In this document: piece by piece, positions 8,234 through 17,418 of the stretch
Layout: the number at the start of each line of letters is the position of its first letter
How positions within the stretch are numbered: the stretch's first letter is position 1
Origin: a virus
Direction: 5' to 3' (one strand)
Length of the DNA: 57,791 nt
IMG/VR virus record: IMGVR_UViG_3300032116_019333
Span: 1-57,791 of that record
The notes under the pieces: generated by a model
Told to the model about the DNA's origin: nothing
The model's database searches: none
Seen by the model: the letters and a program-made list of their open reading frames with translations, nothing else
Position numbers and translations under genes: made by a program

Positions 8234-8983
8234 GTGAAGAGCAAACACATCGGGATTCCAGTGGGGCTGGTGCTCCAACCAGGGGCTACGATCAGCGTAG
8301 ATGCCGAAGGCAAGTGGAGCAGCACACTCACCTATCTCGCCAAGCGCGAGGGGCTCGCCCGATACATCCCCGCGATTGGCACACCACACCCGGACTTCAG
8401 TTTCATGGTGCTGAGCGGGGTATCCGTCACCATCATGGAGGGCGATGTCGCCGAGGTAGTTTGCAATTTCGCAGGGACTGATGAGACCAATCGCGACAAG
8501 AACAAGGGGACGACCGTCTATTCCTTGGGCGTTGCGACTTCGGAAGAGCCGCTGTTGTCCCACAATCGCTACCAACACCTTCCCGATGCCGAGCGCGAGG
8601 CATTGCGCAACATCGGCTCCGGCAAGGAGCAAGACTCTCAGGGCAATTCATACCGATCCCAGGTGAGTTCTGAAATCGGATTGGAAATCCTCAAACGCTT
8701 TGACCGTGGGCAGACCTCTTACCTCGCCCCGAAGATCACGTGGCGTCAGTCGTGGGTGCAGGACAGCAAACTCGACAACTCGGATCTCAACGACATCGGC
8801 AATGTTTCCACACCCGACGGCGACCCGCCCACGCTTGGCCAAGGCCGCAACTGGCTATGCACGGGAATCACGCAAACCCAGGAATCAAAGAAGGCATTCC
8901 GGATTGAGATAGAGTGGATGGCAAGCGACCGGGGCGGATGGGACGAGAAAGTGTATTCCGACGAAGTGATGCCACCGCCATGA
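8234..8983 (+). CDS. Tail protein after tape measure, function unknown
   Basis: 249 aa, GTG start at 8234, chosen because a GTTGAC box (8213-8218, containing the tape-measure stop) is 20 nt upstream; an earlier in-frame start would overlap the tape measure. The N-terminal third is beta-rich (GIPVGLVLQPGATISVDAEG) and the rest mixed. Position corresponds to distal tail or tip-adaptor proteins. I see no motif that settles which. Confidence 0.6.
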   Translation: MKSKHIGIPVGLVLQPGATISVDAEGKWSSTLTYLAKREGLARYIPAIGTPHPDFSFMVLSGVSVTIMEGDVAEVVCNFAGTDETNRDKNKGTTVYSLGVATSEEPLLSHNRYQHLPDAEREALRNIGSGKEQDSQGNSYRSQVSSEIGLEILKRFDRGQTSYLAPKITWRQSWVQDSKLDNSDLNDIGNVSTPDGDPPTLGQGRNWLCTGITQTQESKKAFRIEIEWMASDRGGWDEKVYSDEVMPPP

Positions 8984-9621
8984 TCGAAGGACTACCCAAG
9001 AAACGAAACCCGAAGGAACCCGTCCTTGCCAAGGACTGGAACATGATGATTGATGCCATTGAGGCACGCACACCACAACGCTGCGAGGGCATGGAGCTTT
9101 ATCGTGACCGGAGGGGCTTCTTCTACCGCGCCAAGAATGCTTCTGTGGCTGGAGGGAAACCCGTGCCTCTCACCATCGTTGGTTCTCGTCCGCGCTACAT
9201 ACCGGCAGCGGCTCCGCCATCATCCGCTAACAACAGGCGTTTCTACATCGAGTGGGGCACGCTCAATGACCAGTTGGCCTCCAACTGGGATGCCTACTTT
9301 GACATCAGCGACACGACTTACTTCTTCGCCAAGGCAAAACTGCGGACAGGCAGCACACTCGCCGTCGAGAACTGGCAGATCGTGACCGGCACGGACTATG
9401 ACAGCCACAAGACCGCCGATTGGCCGGTTGGCGCGCCACGTCCGGGCGAAGCGGTTTGTATGCTCGGAAGCGTCCAGTTCAACGAGGGAGCGGCATACAT
9501 AACCAACAACGGCGGCGGATCGCTTCTCGTCAGCGAGCACCTCACCGACATCCGACCCGGAACTGGAAGCGGGGAGGTTATTTACGGCAGGGCGCTCTAT
9601 TTCTACCGGCAAACCTACTGA
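8980..9621 (+). CDS. Hypothetical tail protein
   Basis: 213 aa. The ATG overlaps the previous TGA as ATGA, so the two are probably translationally coupled. The C-terminal two thirds is beta-rich (FYIEWGTLNDQLASNWDAYF, VYGRALYFYRQ-like ending) and may be a structural tip or fibre-base domain. No known family recognised. Confidence 0.6.
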   Translation: MIEGLPKKRNPKEPVLAKDWNMMIDAIEARTPQRCEGMELYRDRRGFFYRAKNASVAGGKPVPLTIVGSRPRYIPAAAPPSSANNRRFYIEWGTLNDQLASNWDAYFDISDTTYFFAKAKLRTGSTLAVENWQIVTGTDYDSHKTADWPVGAPRPGEAVCMLGSVQFNEGAAYITNNGGGSLLVSEHLTDIRPGTGSGEVIYGRALYFYRQTY

Positions 9622-9625
9622 TCCC

Positions 9626-11638
9626 ATGCTCTACAACCACCAGACATTGCTGCCATGGCAGTTGATGAAGGCCCACGACTGGAAGTCCATCGAAACGCGT
9701 GCTCCGCTGACCCCATTCTTCTTTCCTGAAGGTAATGGTTCTATCGACAGGGTGACCAGGGGATTCGGCGCGGGGGGCTTCTTCGAGCAAAACCATCGAA
9801 CACGGCTGACCTCCGGCCCGGAACTGGAAGCAATCTGCGGACATCAGATGTTCCGAAAGTGGACTGGATCCTATTCGATCACGGGCAGCAAGTGGACGTA
9901 TCCGGACGGGCCTGCAGTCTGCACTCCATACTCAGGTACCAAAACAGTCACAAGGACGCGCACGATGACGTTCAACGAAACACTCAACACCGTGAGTGTC
10001 GTGTGGAATGAGACTCAGGAATCGTCCGGTGAATCATTCTCCGCATCCTTCCCCTCAGCGAGCATCCAGATGACCGCCACAACCACCACGATGCACGCCG
10101 AGTGGGACGCGGAGAACGACTGCGAACATTGGAACAAGGAGGGGATCGAGACATTATCGGAGTCCGTCACATCCGGTGTCATTGACGGGTGGCTCAGTGA
10201 GTGGACGGGCAAGTCGTTCGCCTTCCGCAACGCAACCAAAGCAGGGGTCGTGGATGCTCAGGCCGGTTTCAATCATTGCGCCACTCGCGCGGAAAGCTCG
10301 GGGGCGCGATACTACAAGGTTTCCGGCGGGCAGGCGAAGACACAAGGGCCATGGTTTCGCGACGGTTGGGCCAGAGGAACTGTCGGGTCCCTGGCCGAAT
10401 TTTGGAACGGCAAATTCACCGTGCTGCTGTGCCTCCGGCGTCGGAAGAACCGCCCGACCATCTATCGGGAGCCGACGAAGGTTTCCAACGGCTACGGTGG
10501 CTTCACGGTGAACTCCGGGCTGAACTTCATGAACTACGGGATCTACACCAAGGTGAACTACCCGAACGGTGTCGTGGAGGAAGCACTTGAGGAGGACACC
10601 TCAAACCACTGGGCAATCTACGGAGGCGGCGAATTTGAATGGGATCCTGATACTTCGCCTGATCCGGTTTTGGCAAATACCCCACTGAAACCGGTCGCAT
10701 ACGCCTATGGGTTTCTCTCGGTCGTTTATCCCGGATACGTTTACCTTGGCCAACTCAATCTGATTTCTCGCACCGGTCGCCGATACCGGATCACTATCCA
10801 ACTGGGAGAGTGGCAGTATGACGAGGAAACATGGGAGAGTAGCATGAACTGGCACACGGAGCACGTTCTTGAAACCGATCCAGAAACGCTCCGAGTCCAA
10901 TTCCGGCTTGAAGTCGATACCGAGGAGTCCTTCCCGGAAGCACGAATTTCCCGCTTGGAACGATGGACGGGCAATGAGGAGGAACCGTGGCATGTCATCG
11001 CGGAGGCTGAGCATGAAACACTTCCCGACCCGGCCACGATGATCAGCGACAAAGTGACGGCCCCTGGCATTCACCTGTTTGCCGCCGTGCAGGAACGCCA
11101 AGGCTATTCGTTCGGTTTCTTCTCCTTCGATTGGGATTCAAATGCTCGATACCGCAAGCGCACGTTCCGCAGCCACCGGACTACGCCGGATGCGGGTGAT
11201 CCAGGCATTTCAGGCTGTGGAGGTGCCTATCCTCAGGGAAGCGCCATCTACGAGTATTCCGAAGAATACGTGGATGGAGAACTCAGGCCACCACAGATCA
11301 TCGCGCACAGCCTCCAAGTCGGCGGGGTGGACTGGACCAATCCTGACCACGTTCCCTACGAACACAGATCGTTTCCTGGGGCATGGCCAATAGAAACGAT
11401 TTCACCAGCCCTGCGCCGTGCAACACGGTCGGGAGAGTCGGAAGACTACGGCCACTCCGACCCCAAGCTCGACACGCCTGACCCGGATGGACTCGTCCTC
11501 GAAACGAGGTATGTCGCGTTGCCGGTTTCCGCAGTGGGCAACCAGAACGTCACCGACTGGGCGGACCTACTCCCCCCGGAAGCCGGAAGCACCGTCTTCG
11601 CCGAAGGCCAGAGACTCATCCACAGCCCGCAGGCGTGA
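9626..11638 (+). CDS. Large tail-tip / receptor-interaction candidate
   Basis: 670 aa, the largest protein of the tail-tip module and rich in aromatic residues, Thr, Ser and Gly, as in beta-structured adhesins (for example TRTRTMTFNETLNTVSVVWN). There is no lambda gpJ-like signature in it or in its neighbours. By size and place, after tape measure and adaptor-like genes, it is the best candidate for the host-contacting component. It starts 4 nt after the previous stop without a Shine-Dalgarno. Confidence 0.55.
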   Translation: MLYNHQTLLPWQLMKAHDWKSIETRAPLTPFFFPEGNGSIDRVTRGFGAGGFFEQNHRTRLTSGPELEAICGHQMFRKWTGSYSITGSKWTYPDGPAVCTPYSGTKTVTRTRTMTFNETLNTVSVVWNETQESSGESFSASFPSASIQMTATTTTMHAEWDAENDCEHWNKEGIETLSESVTSGVIDGWLSEWTGKSFAFRNATKAGVVDAQAGFNHCATRAESSGARYYKVSGGQAKTQGPWFRDGWARGTVGSLAEFWNGKFTVLLCLRRRKNRPTIYREPTKVSNGYGGFTVNSGLNFMNYGIYTKVNYPNGVVEEALEEDTSNHWAIYGGGEFEWDPDTSPDPVLANTPLKPVAYAYGFLSVVYPGYVYLGQLNLISRTGRRYRITIQLGEWQYDEETWESSMNWHTEHVLETDPETLRVQFRLEVDTEESFPEARISRLERWTGNEEEPWHVIAEAEHETLPDPATMISDKVTAPGIHLFAAVQERQGYSFGFFSFDWDSNARYRKRTFRSHRTTPDAGDPGISGCGGAYPQGSAIYEYSEEYVDGELRPPQIIAHSLQVGGVDWTNPDHVPYEHRSFPGAWPIETISPALRRATRSGESEDYGHSDPKLDTPDPDGLVLETRYVALPVSAVGNQNVTDWADLLPPEAGSTVFAEGQRLIHSPQA

Positions 11639-11662
11639 CTCGGTTGACAGCGCGAGCAGTGC

Positions 11663-12307
11663 GTGAAGCTCTACGTCGATCTTGAATCGCTCCAACTCAT
11701 CGAAGGTCCGGGTTTCCGTAATCCGGTCACTTCGTTGCGATTCAAGCGGGGTGATGCTGCTCGGTTGGAAGTCGCATTCCTGCGGAATGGATCGACCAGC
11801 GTGACGATTGGCGATCCCGTCAGCCTGGAAATCAAATTCGGGGTGAAACCACGCGGGCGATACGATGTCGGCTATCTCGTCCACACCGACGAATGGACTA
11901 TGCCTGATACAGGTGCGGAAAGTCCGGTTTACCAATGCTCACCAAGCTTCAACACGCTGGAGCTTGATTCAGCGCTGGGTGTTGGGTCATCCACCGGATC
12001 GGAACTTTCGGAAATAACCCTGATGGGAGAGGTGACATGGCGCGATGGCGCGAGTGATTCGACCAGCACGCGCACCTTCCTCGTGATCGTCGAGAACGAT
12101 GTGAACCGGGGAGACGAGGGAACGCCACAGAGCGCGAACCCGCCATACCCACCTCCCGGCAACCTCGTTCTCAAATCCGACGAGGGATACGACGTCACGC
12201 TGCGCAACGAACTCAAGTCGTTCGACGCAAACTCCGCATCCATTGACGACACCATGGACGTGCTCGCCACTCTTATTTTTACCCTGAAATCGAAGAACGT
12301 CATCTGA
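11663..12307 (+). CDS. Baseplate/tip accessory protein, BppU-like N-terminus (tentative)
   Basis: 214 aa, GTG start. Residues about 20-150 form a beta sandwich pattern: VTSLRFKRGDAARLEVAFLR, later VSLEIKFGV and TRTFLVIVENDV, which recalls the N-terminal domain of BppU-type baseplate proteins. This is a by-eye analogy. A GTTGAC box (11643-11648) lies 19 nt before the GTG and does not overlap the previous stop. The last base of its TGA is the first base of the next ATG. Confidence 0.5.
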   Translation: MKLYVDLESLQLIEGPGFRNPVTSLRFKRGDAARLEVAFLRNGSTSVTIGDPVSLEIKFGVKPRGRYDVGYLVHTDEWTMPDTGAESPVYQCSPSFNTLELDSALGVGSSTGSELSEITLMGEVTWRDGASDSTSTRTFLVIVENDVNRGDEGTPQSANPPYPPPGNLVLKSDEGYDVTLRNELKSFDANSASIDDTMDVLATLIFTLKSKNVI

Positions 12308-13179
12308 TGAAGCCATCCCTCACAATCCTGTCCTTGGTTGCCATAGCGGCCGTTGCGACCGTGTTTGCGTTTCCACCTGCGGAAACCGGAACGCGCTTGG
12401 GCGATTTGAGCAGCGACTCGAAGGTGTTGACGCCGCAGGATGACATCGATCAACCGAGCGTCACCACGAAGAACGGTTTCCCCATTTTTCAAATCCGTGT
12501 CCCCGAGGGCTACGTCGAAGTGCAGGTTCGCGCCAGTCTCACGAACTTCGAGCCGGGTTTCCTCCTCAAAAAGAACGACCTGTTCACTCATAACTACATT
12601 CCGACCGGAGTGGAGGTAAATGGGCGGAAGCAATACCGTGCTCTTGGCACCGATTTTCTGGCAGAATGGAACGGCTCGGAATGGACATTCGGTCAGGACG
12701 GACTGACATCCTTTGAGAACGTGGCCGACCCTTGGGATTGCTCAGTATTCAGTTCAAACACCGAGATAGCATACAGCGTGAAGAAGGAATACTTCGTGTA
12801 TCGGTTCTGCACCACTGGTATCCCGGCTGATGCCGAATGGGGACTTGGATCCGGCGACCCCGACGCTTGGGTTTACTTCGCCAACCAGTCGGCCAACCCC
12901 GGCGACAACACCGAGTTTAAGCGCGTGAAGTGGGACGAGAACTCGTCACTCACCGCCCAACTGCAACCAGGTGGCACGCCCGGATACACCGTCCTGTTCC
13001 AACCAAGCCGCGACAACCTCGGAGCCATCGAGTGGATGCAGCAGAATCACGACAAGCTCGTCTGGATCTATCAGGTCGAATCACCCGCCGGAAAACCGAA
13101 GCACCCGAACAACTCGGATGTCTGGAACTCAATGCACCCCGTCGAGTGGCGCAAGAACCGGATCACAATCACCCCATAA
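12307..13179 (+). CDS. Exported protein of unknown function (signal peptide) 1
   Basis: 290 aa starting with a clear Sec signal: basic residue, then hydrophobic LTILSLVAIAAVATVFAF. The mature part is rich in Trp, Asn and Asp and looks beta-structured. It is the first of three successive genes whose products carry export signals, which is unusual in a tail module, because virion proteins assemble in the cytoplasm. It may act at the host envelope during lysis or lysogeny. Confidence 0.6.
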   Translation: MKPSLTILSLVAIAAVATVFAFPPAETGTRLGDLSSDSKVLTPQDDIDQPSVTTKNGFPIFQIRVPEGYVEVQVRASLTNFEPGFLLKKNDLFTHNYIPTGVEVNGRKQYRALGTDFLAEWNGSEWTFGQDGLTSFENVADPWDCSVFSSNTEIAYSVKKEYFVYRFCTTGIPADAEWGLGSGDPDAWVYFANQSANPGDNTEFKRVKWDENSSLTAQLQPGGTPGYTVLFQPSRDNLGAIEWMQQNHDKLVWIYQVESPAGKPKHPNNSDVWNSMHPVEWRKNRITITP

Positions 13180-13197
13180 CCAACAACCACCATCACA

Positions 13198-14247
13198 ATG
13201 AAAACACCGATCATTATCGCAATCACCATCATCGGCGCACTACACGCTGTTGCCGCTCAACCAACCCTCCTTGATCGAGCGAAAGCCCGGGATGCCAAGG
13301 TTACTGCTGCGCAATCCGCACTCGCCGAAGCCGAAGCGACGGCGGCCAAAACCAATCCTCCTGGCACCGTTGATCCCGAACTCATCACTACAGTTACCAA
13401 AACCCAGAAAGAAGCCGTTGATTACGTCGCCGCACTCATCGGACCCGACTGGCGCAAGGCTTGGGAAGCTAGTAATCTACCCGACCCCGACGACATTCTC
13501 GCCGACCGCTACATGCAGACCCCATTTGATCTGCGGCCAGTCTGGAAGTTCGAAGCGAGCGACCTCATGCAGTCCATCACCCCGCTGAAGCGCGCCGAGT
13601 TGCTCGACCACATCGCGGCCAAGCCCAAGCTAGTGCCTCAGGACATCGAGGTGATCCGGTATGCTGGATTGCATCGTCCTAACATCGCCGCCCGAATGGA
13701 CGACATCGCTACCTTGCTACCTACGGGCGCGATTCGCGGAGAAGGCTACTACGAGTTCCGCAACGTCTATATACTGCGCCGTCCAGGTTTTTGGCGTTCT
13801 TCCATGAAAGTGTCCGAGTGGATCGACTTGGCCACTCAACCCGCGCACTTTTCTACCGAATCCTTCACCGCAGGTCGGAACAAGATCATGCTCAAGCTCG
13901 CCCAGCTTCTCGTCGAAAAACGGCAAGCTCAAGGACTGCCGACCGAGGGTGAGCAATTTGATGCCGCATTTGCTCCGATACTTGCCGCATTGAAGAAACC
14001 GAAATTCACTGGACTCCGCGAATCTGTCGCCGCCCTCGAACTTCCTATTGATCTTCCAAACGAACTCGACTGGTCCGCCCAGGAAGCCGTTGCCGCAACG
14101 GTTCAAGAAGCGGCGGAACGCAACGGCACCTTCCTCACCTCATGGGGCGAGTCGGTGTCTTACGCTCAGGGACTCGGCAGTGTGATGCTGATCAAAGGCG
14201 AAGTTGCTTACGAGCAGTGGAGGCGAGCAACGATTGCGAACGACTGA
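13198..14247 (+). CDS. Exported protein of unknown function (signal peptide) 2
   Basis: 349 aa. Signal peptide MKTPIIIAITIIGALHAVAA with an A-V-A-A cleavage region, then an alanine-rich helical stretch (about 28-60, AKVTAAQSALAEAEATAAKT) and a long helical domain. No enzymatic motif seen. The leader is C/A-rich (ACCACCATCACA before ATG) with no Shine-Dalgarno. Confidence 0.6.
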   Translation: MKTPIIIAITIIGALHAVAAQPTLLDRAKARDAKVTAAQSALAEAEATAAKTNPPGTVDPELITTVTKTQKEAVDYVAALIGPDWRKAWEASNLPDPDDILADRYMQTPFDLRPVWKFEASDLMQSITPLKRAELLDHIAAKPKLVPQDIEVIRYAGLHRPNIAARMDDIATLLPTGAIRGEGYYEFRNVYILRRPGFWRSSMKVSEWIDLATQPAHFSTESFTAGRNKIMLKLAQLLVEKRQAQGLPTEGEQFDAAFAPILAALKKPKFTGLRESVAALELPIDLPNELDWSAQEAVAATVQEAAERNGTFLTSWGESVSYAQGLGSVMLIKGEVAYEQWRRATIAND

Positions 14248-14270
14248 CCGCTGAAACAGCAAACCCGATA

Positions 14271-14840
14271 ATGAAAGCCAATCTGTTCATACTCTATGCG
14301 TCCCTTGTTTCCTTGGCGCACGCCCAGCCATTTCCGGGCACACCGGGTTTGGATGAGCTGGTCGCAACTGCAATCCGAGAGCGTAAAGCCAATGCCCCGT
14401 ATTTCGCGGAAGGCCCATCAATCACGGTCATTCCGGACACCACACACCGTCTTACGGCTGTTCCGAGCTTGGGGCAGGCTGAAGTGGCCACCATGAGGCA
14501 GTTGCCCGCGCATCCAGTCCCGTATTCAACCAAAGCCGCACCGTCCCGCGCACTCGCCAGCATTGACCTCGATGCCCCGGATTTGGGAGCGCTTCCCCCA
14601 TCGAAGGCTCTACCCTTGATCACACCGACGAGTTTCGATCCGTTCAGGCTTAAGGTGGAGTTCATTTGGGACAAGCCGCACGGCCAATGGATGAACCAGA
14701 TGCTCAAAGACATCGAGGCCGCGAAAAAAACTGGCGACATGGAAACCTATACCACTCTGACCGCCCGCTACACCGCATGGGCAGAAAAATATCTACGCAA
14801 TGACAGCCCGCCCCAACTCGACGGGAAGCCCGGTTATTGA
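14271..14840 (+). CDS. Exported protein of unknown function (signal peptide) 3
   Basis: 189 aa from the ATG at 14271, chosen because it begins a good signal peptide (LFILYASLVSLAHA, cleavage before QPFPG); an upstream in-frame start would overlap the previous gene. The mature protein is Pro-rich with a helical C-terminal part (FIWDKPHGQWMNQMLKDIEA). No recognised domain. Confidence 0.6.
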   Translation: MKANLFILYASLVSLAHAQPFPGTPGLDELVATAIRERKANAPYFAEGPSITVIPDTTHRLTAVPSLGQAEVATMRQLPAHPVPYSTKAAPSRALASIDLDAPDLGALPPSKALPLITPTSFDPFRLKVEFIWDKPHGQWMNQMLKDIEAAKKTGDMETYTTLTARYTAWAEKYLRNDSPPQLDGKPGY

Positions 14841-14858
14841 AACACCCTGACACCCACA

Positions 14859-15047
14859 ATGCGCCACCCCATCGACATCGATTACGCATTCAAGGCCATC
14901 GTCGGCATCGCTTCGCCGGTGCTGGGGGTCATCACCTCCCTCCAACAGCAGGTCGAGTGGACGCTCCGGGTGGCTTCTTTGCTCGTCGGGCTGATCGTGG
15001 GAATCATGTCCCTGGTGAGCATGGCGCGGAAGATGCGAGGAAAGTGA
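14859..15047 (+). CDS. Small membrane protein, holin-like
   Basis: 62 aa with two hydrophobic stretches (about 11-27, AFKAIVGIASPVLGVITSL, and 36-54, LRVASLLVGLIVGIMSLV) and a basic C-terminus, MARKMRGK. This is the size and plan of a class II holin. It ends the late tail-region run, some 9 kb by the circle from the M15 peptidase and the other membrane protein at 56329, so the phage may have two holin-like proteins. It might equally be a small inner-membrane accessory protein. Confidence 0.55.
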   Translation: MRHPIDIDYAFKAIVGIASPVLGVITSLQQQVEWTLRVASLLVGLIVGIMSLVSMARKMRGK

Positions 15048-15060
15048 TGCGTTTGCTGGG

Positions 15061-15088
15061 GTGACATCTGCCCAGCATTCGGTATAGT
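15061..15088 (+). promoter_or_regulatory. Sigma-70-like promoter for the PRTase-DprA pair
   Basis: GTGACA (15061-15066), 16-nt spacer, TATAGT (15083-15088). The ATG at 15098 is only 9 nt past the -10 box, so the transcript would be leaderless or have a 2-3 nt leader. This gives the cargo pair its own promoter, separate from the late tail operon. Confidence 0.6.
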
Positions 15089-15097
15089 AGATTCATC

Positions 15098-16231
15098 ATG
15101 CGCAAGATCGTTGTCATCTCATCAACAGGGATCAGGAACTCTGTGACCGGGGAAATCTACGCCCCAGTTGTTGAAGCTCTCCGCTCGATCAAGGATCAGG
15201 GAAATGAGATCCTCCTTGTTTCGAACAGGACAAGACCGGACTGGCTCGACGACACTTTCGATTTTTTGCACTTCATTGAGTGCCCGAACAGGCAAAGCGG
15301 CAACGTAATACCCGAACTGATCAGCCAAAACCCAAGTCTCAATCTTTTGCACAAGGAATTCATCATTCTCGGCTCGTCTGATTATGACCTGCGAATGGCC
15401 ACAAACTCTAAGTCTCTTCTCATCCGTTGTGAATGGGCGGAACTCGGCGAGAGAATGGCCATGTATGGAGTGCCTTGGGAGGATCCAGATAGCTTACCTG
15501 CACTGATAAGCTATCTGGACGATGCGTTCCCATGGTATTTTGTGAGTTCAGGAGATTTTTTGGATGTCTATGCTCTCACTAATGCGGGAACCCACTCGGA
15601 AACCGATTTGCGAATTACCGTTCTGATCAACAGACTTAAAAAATATCTCAAGGATAGGGTTCCTGGATTTAAGTCAGGAATCACCTTGCATTTGCTTTCT
15701 AGCATTTATGCAACACCTGTGTTCGAAGAGGTCGAGTTGTGGTCTTACTATCCTTCGTCGGCATCTGACAACACGGGAGATGAAGTCATGGCGGAACTCT
15801 GCCGCCGCGCCCGAGAAATGTATAAGAAAAAGTTTAGTGATCCTGTGTTCTTGCGCCACACTTCGTCTCCTCAACGTCACATTGTTGGAGGTGATCGAAA
15901 TGATCCGACATCACAACTAGTCTCGGTGCACCTCAATCCTGCATATCGAGATAAGATCAGGGGTAAAGTAGTTGCTGTCCTCGATGATTATTTAAATAGA
16001 GGCGTATCATTCGGAGTTTCTTCTTCACTACTAATGGCCGCGGGAGCAAAGAAGGTGATCGCGGTTGCAGTCGGTAAATTCGGAGATTGTTCAAATCGTT
16101 ACGAGATTGATTTGAGGGGGAGAGACTTGTTTAGCCCCCTTGTTGCGCCGTTCGATTACCGAAGAACTTCCATGTCCGGCACGGTAGAGCAAGGGGCGCG
16201 CCTAGCTTTCAAAAAGAAATTTGCGAGCTGA
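15098..16231 (+). CDS. HAD-like plus phosphoribosyltransferase-like protein
   Basis: 377 aa. The N-terminus (RKIVVISSTGIRNSVTGEIY, then NEILLVSNRTRP) has the layout of HAD motifs I and II but lacks the DxD pair, so that domain is probably degenerate. The C-terminal part has a PRTase signature at about 289-315: VVAVLDDYLNRGVSFGVSSS, the PRPP-binding loop, followed by GAKKVIAVAVGKFG. It is 3 nt upstream of a DprA-like gene and shares its promoter. PRTase-DprA pairs belong to the nucleotide-related conflict systems discussed for the SLOG superfamily. The pair is probably defence cargo, and the reaction is unknown. Confidence 0.65.
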   Translation: MRKIVVISSTGIRNSVTGEIYAPVVEALRSIKDQGNEILLVSNRTRPDWLDDTFDFLHFIECPNRQSGNVIPELISQNPSLNLLHKEFIILGSSDYDLRMATNSKSLLIRCEWAELGERMAMYGVPWEDPDSLPALISYLDDAFPWYFVSSGDFLDVYALTNAGTHSETDLRITVLINRLKKYLKDRVPGFKSGITLHLLSSIYATPVFEEVELWSYYPSSASDNTGDEVMAELCRRAREMYKKKFSDPVFLRHTSSPQRHIVGGDRNDPTSQLVSVHLNPAYRDKIRGKVVAVLDDYLNRGVSFGVSSSLLMAAGAKKVIAVAVGKFGDCSNRYEIDLRGRDLFSPLVAPFDYRRTSMSGTVEQGARLAFKKKFAS

Positions 16232-16234
16232 ATT

Positions 16235-17164
16235 ATGGATTCAGGATTTATAACTAGAAACGAATTTCCTCCTCGGCTTCTTGAGTGGCATGGTGGACCT
16301 GAATGCTTGTGGTTTCAGGGAAATCGATCGCTATTAGATGGCACGCTCTTGGTTTCAGTTATTGGCACCCGAAGCCCGAGCAACGAAGGTATTCACCGAA
16401 CGCGGAAACTTGTCCAAACTCTTGTTAGAAATGGTGTTACCGTAGTGAGCGGAATGGCAAAAGGCGTAGATTATGTTGCTCATAGCACGACGCTTGAACT
16501 AGGGGGGCTCACAATCGCAGTGATGGGGACACCTATTGAAGGATGCTACCCTAAAGAGCATCGCGAGCTTAAGGGCTTAATCGCGGCTTCTGGTTTGGTG
16601 GTTTCCCAATTTGAACCCGGCAGTTCATCACAGCGCTACAACTTCCCAAAAAGGAATGAGACAATGGCAGCTATGTCGGTAATGACCATCGTGACTGAGG
16701 CGTCCGCCACTAGTGGAACCAGACACCAAGTCGCTGCATCGATCAAATTAGGACGGCGGGTAGGTTTTTTGGCATCCCTTGTAGCTCTGCAAATTCCTTG
16801 GATTAAAGATGCGCTACGGTCGGAATTTTGTTTCATTGTGGAATCTACTTCGCAAGTCGCGGATGTGATCGAAGGATACCTAGTTAAGCCTCCAGTAGAA
16901 GTTGCAGACTCTTCAGATTCGACGCATGCGCCAGAATCTGAGTCACATCCGATTTTCGTGGAACAACCACTCTTATTTGATCAACCGACGGATGAACTGC
17001 CCACAGTCGTAGAAAATGTCACAGACCCAAGCCACACAGACAAGCCCGACGTGAAGATTGAAGAAAGCAATCCGTCGGCAGGCATCATATCATGGATAAA
17101 GGGAATGTTCGATTGGGCGCTTGGCAATACCGGCGGCAATAGACGTAGGAATAAGCGGCGATAA
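16235..17164 (+). CDS. DprA/Smf-like SLOG protein with C-terminal amphipathic tail
   Basis: 309 aa. Residues 38-185 form the DprA Rossmann-like domain: VIGTRSPS at 42-49, VSGMAKGVDY at 71-80, AVMGTPIEGCYPKEHRE at 95-111, FPKRNETMAAMS at 137-148. The DprA winged-helix C-terminus is missing. It is replaced by an acidic, Ser/Pro-rich linker (220-280), an amphipathic helix (SWIKGMFDWALG, 286-297) and a basic end, GNRRRNKRR. This suggests a membrane-binding or regulatory tail and not a recombination mediator in transformation. It is coupled to the PRTase gene. Confidence 0.72.
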   Translation: MDSGFITRNEFPPRLLEWHGGPECLWFQGNRSLLDGTLLVSVIGTRSPSNEGIHRTRKLVQTLVRNGVTVVSGMAKGVDYVAHSTTLELGGLTIAVMGTPIEGCYPKEHRELKGLIAASGLVVSQFEPGSSSQRYNFPKRNETMAAMSVMTIVTEASATSGTRHQVAASIKLGRRVGFLASLVALQIPWIKDALRSEFCFIVESTSQVADVIEGYLVKPPVEVADSSDSTHAPESESHPIFVEQPLLFDQPTDELPTVVENVTDPSHTDKPDVKIEESNPSAGIISWIKGMFDWALGNTGGNRRRNKRR

Positions 17165-17214
17165 CGGGTTTTTCAACGCGCTTTAATTCGCACTCCAATA
17201 TCCCTGGGAGGTCT

Positions 17215-17418
17215 TTAGCTCAGTGCATCAACCTGATAGAGCTTCCGTAGTGCGGCCAGAACTGCCTCGAAGTCGTAGAGATAGAACCGAGGGCTGATCT
17301 GGAGGTGGGGGATTTTCCTCGTTCGCACCCATTCATCGATGGTGCGGGGGCTGACGGACAGCCTCTTGGCGAGTTCCTTCTTCTTGATGAGGGTGGGCGT
17401 ATCGGTTGACGTGTTCAT
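17215..17418 (-). CDS. Excisionase-like HTH protein
   Basis: 67 aa. ELAKRLSVSPRTIDEWVRTR is a MerR/AlpA-type helix-turn-helix followed by a short wing (PHLQISPRFYLYD). Proteins of this size beside an integrase are usually recombination directionality factors. Its ATG overlaps the integrase stop as ATGA on the minus strand, so it is the second gene of the int operon. Confidence 0.75.
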   Translation of the reverse strand: MNTSTDTPTLIKKKELAKRLSVSPRTIDEWVRTRKIPHLQISPRFYLYDFEAVLAALRKLYQVDALS

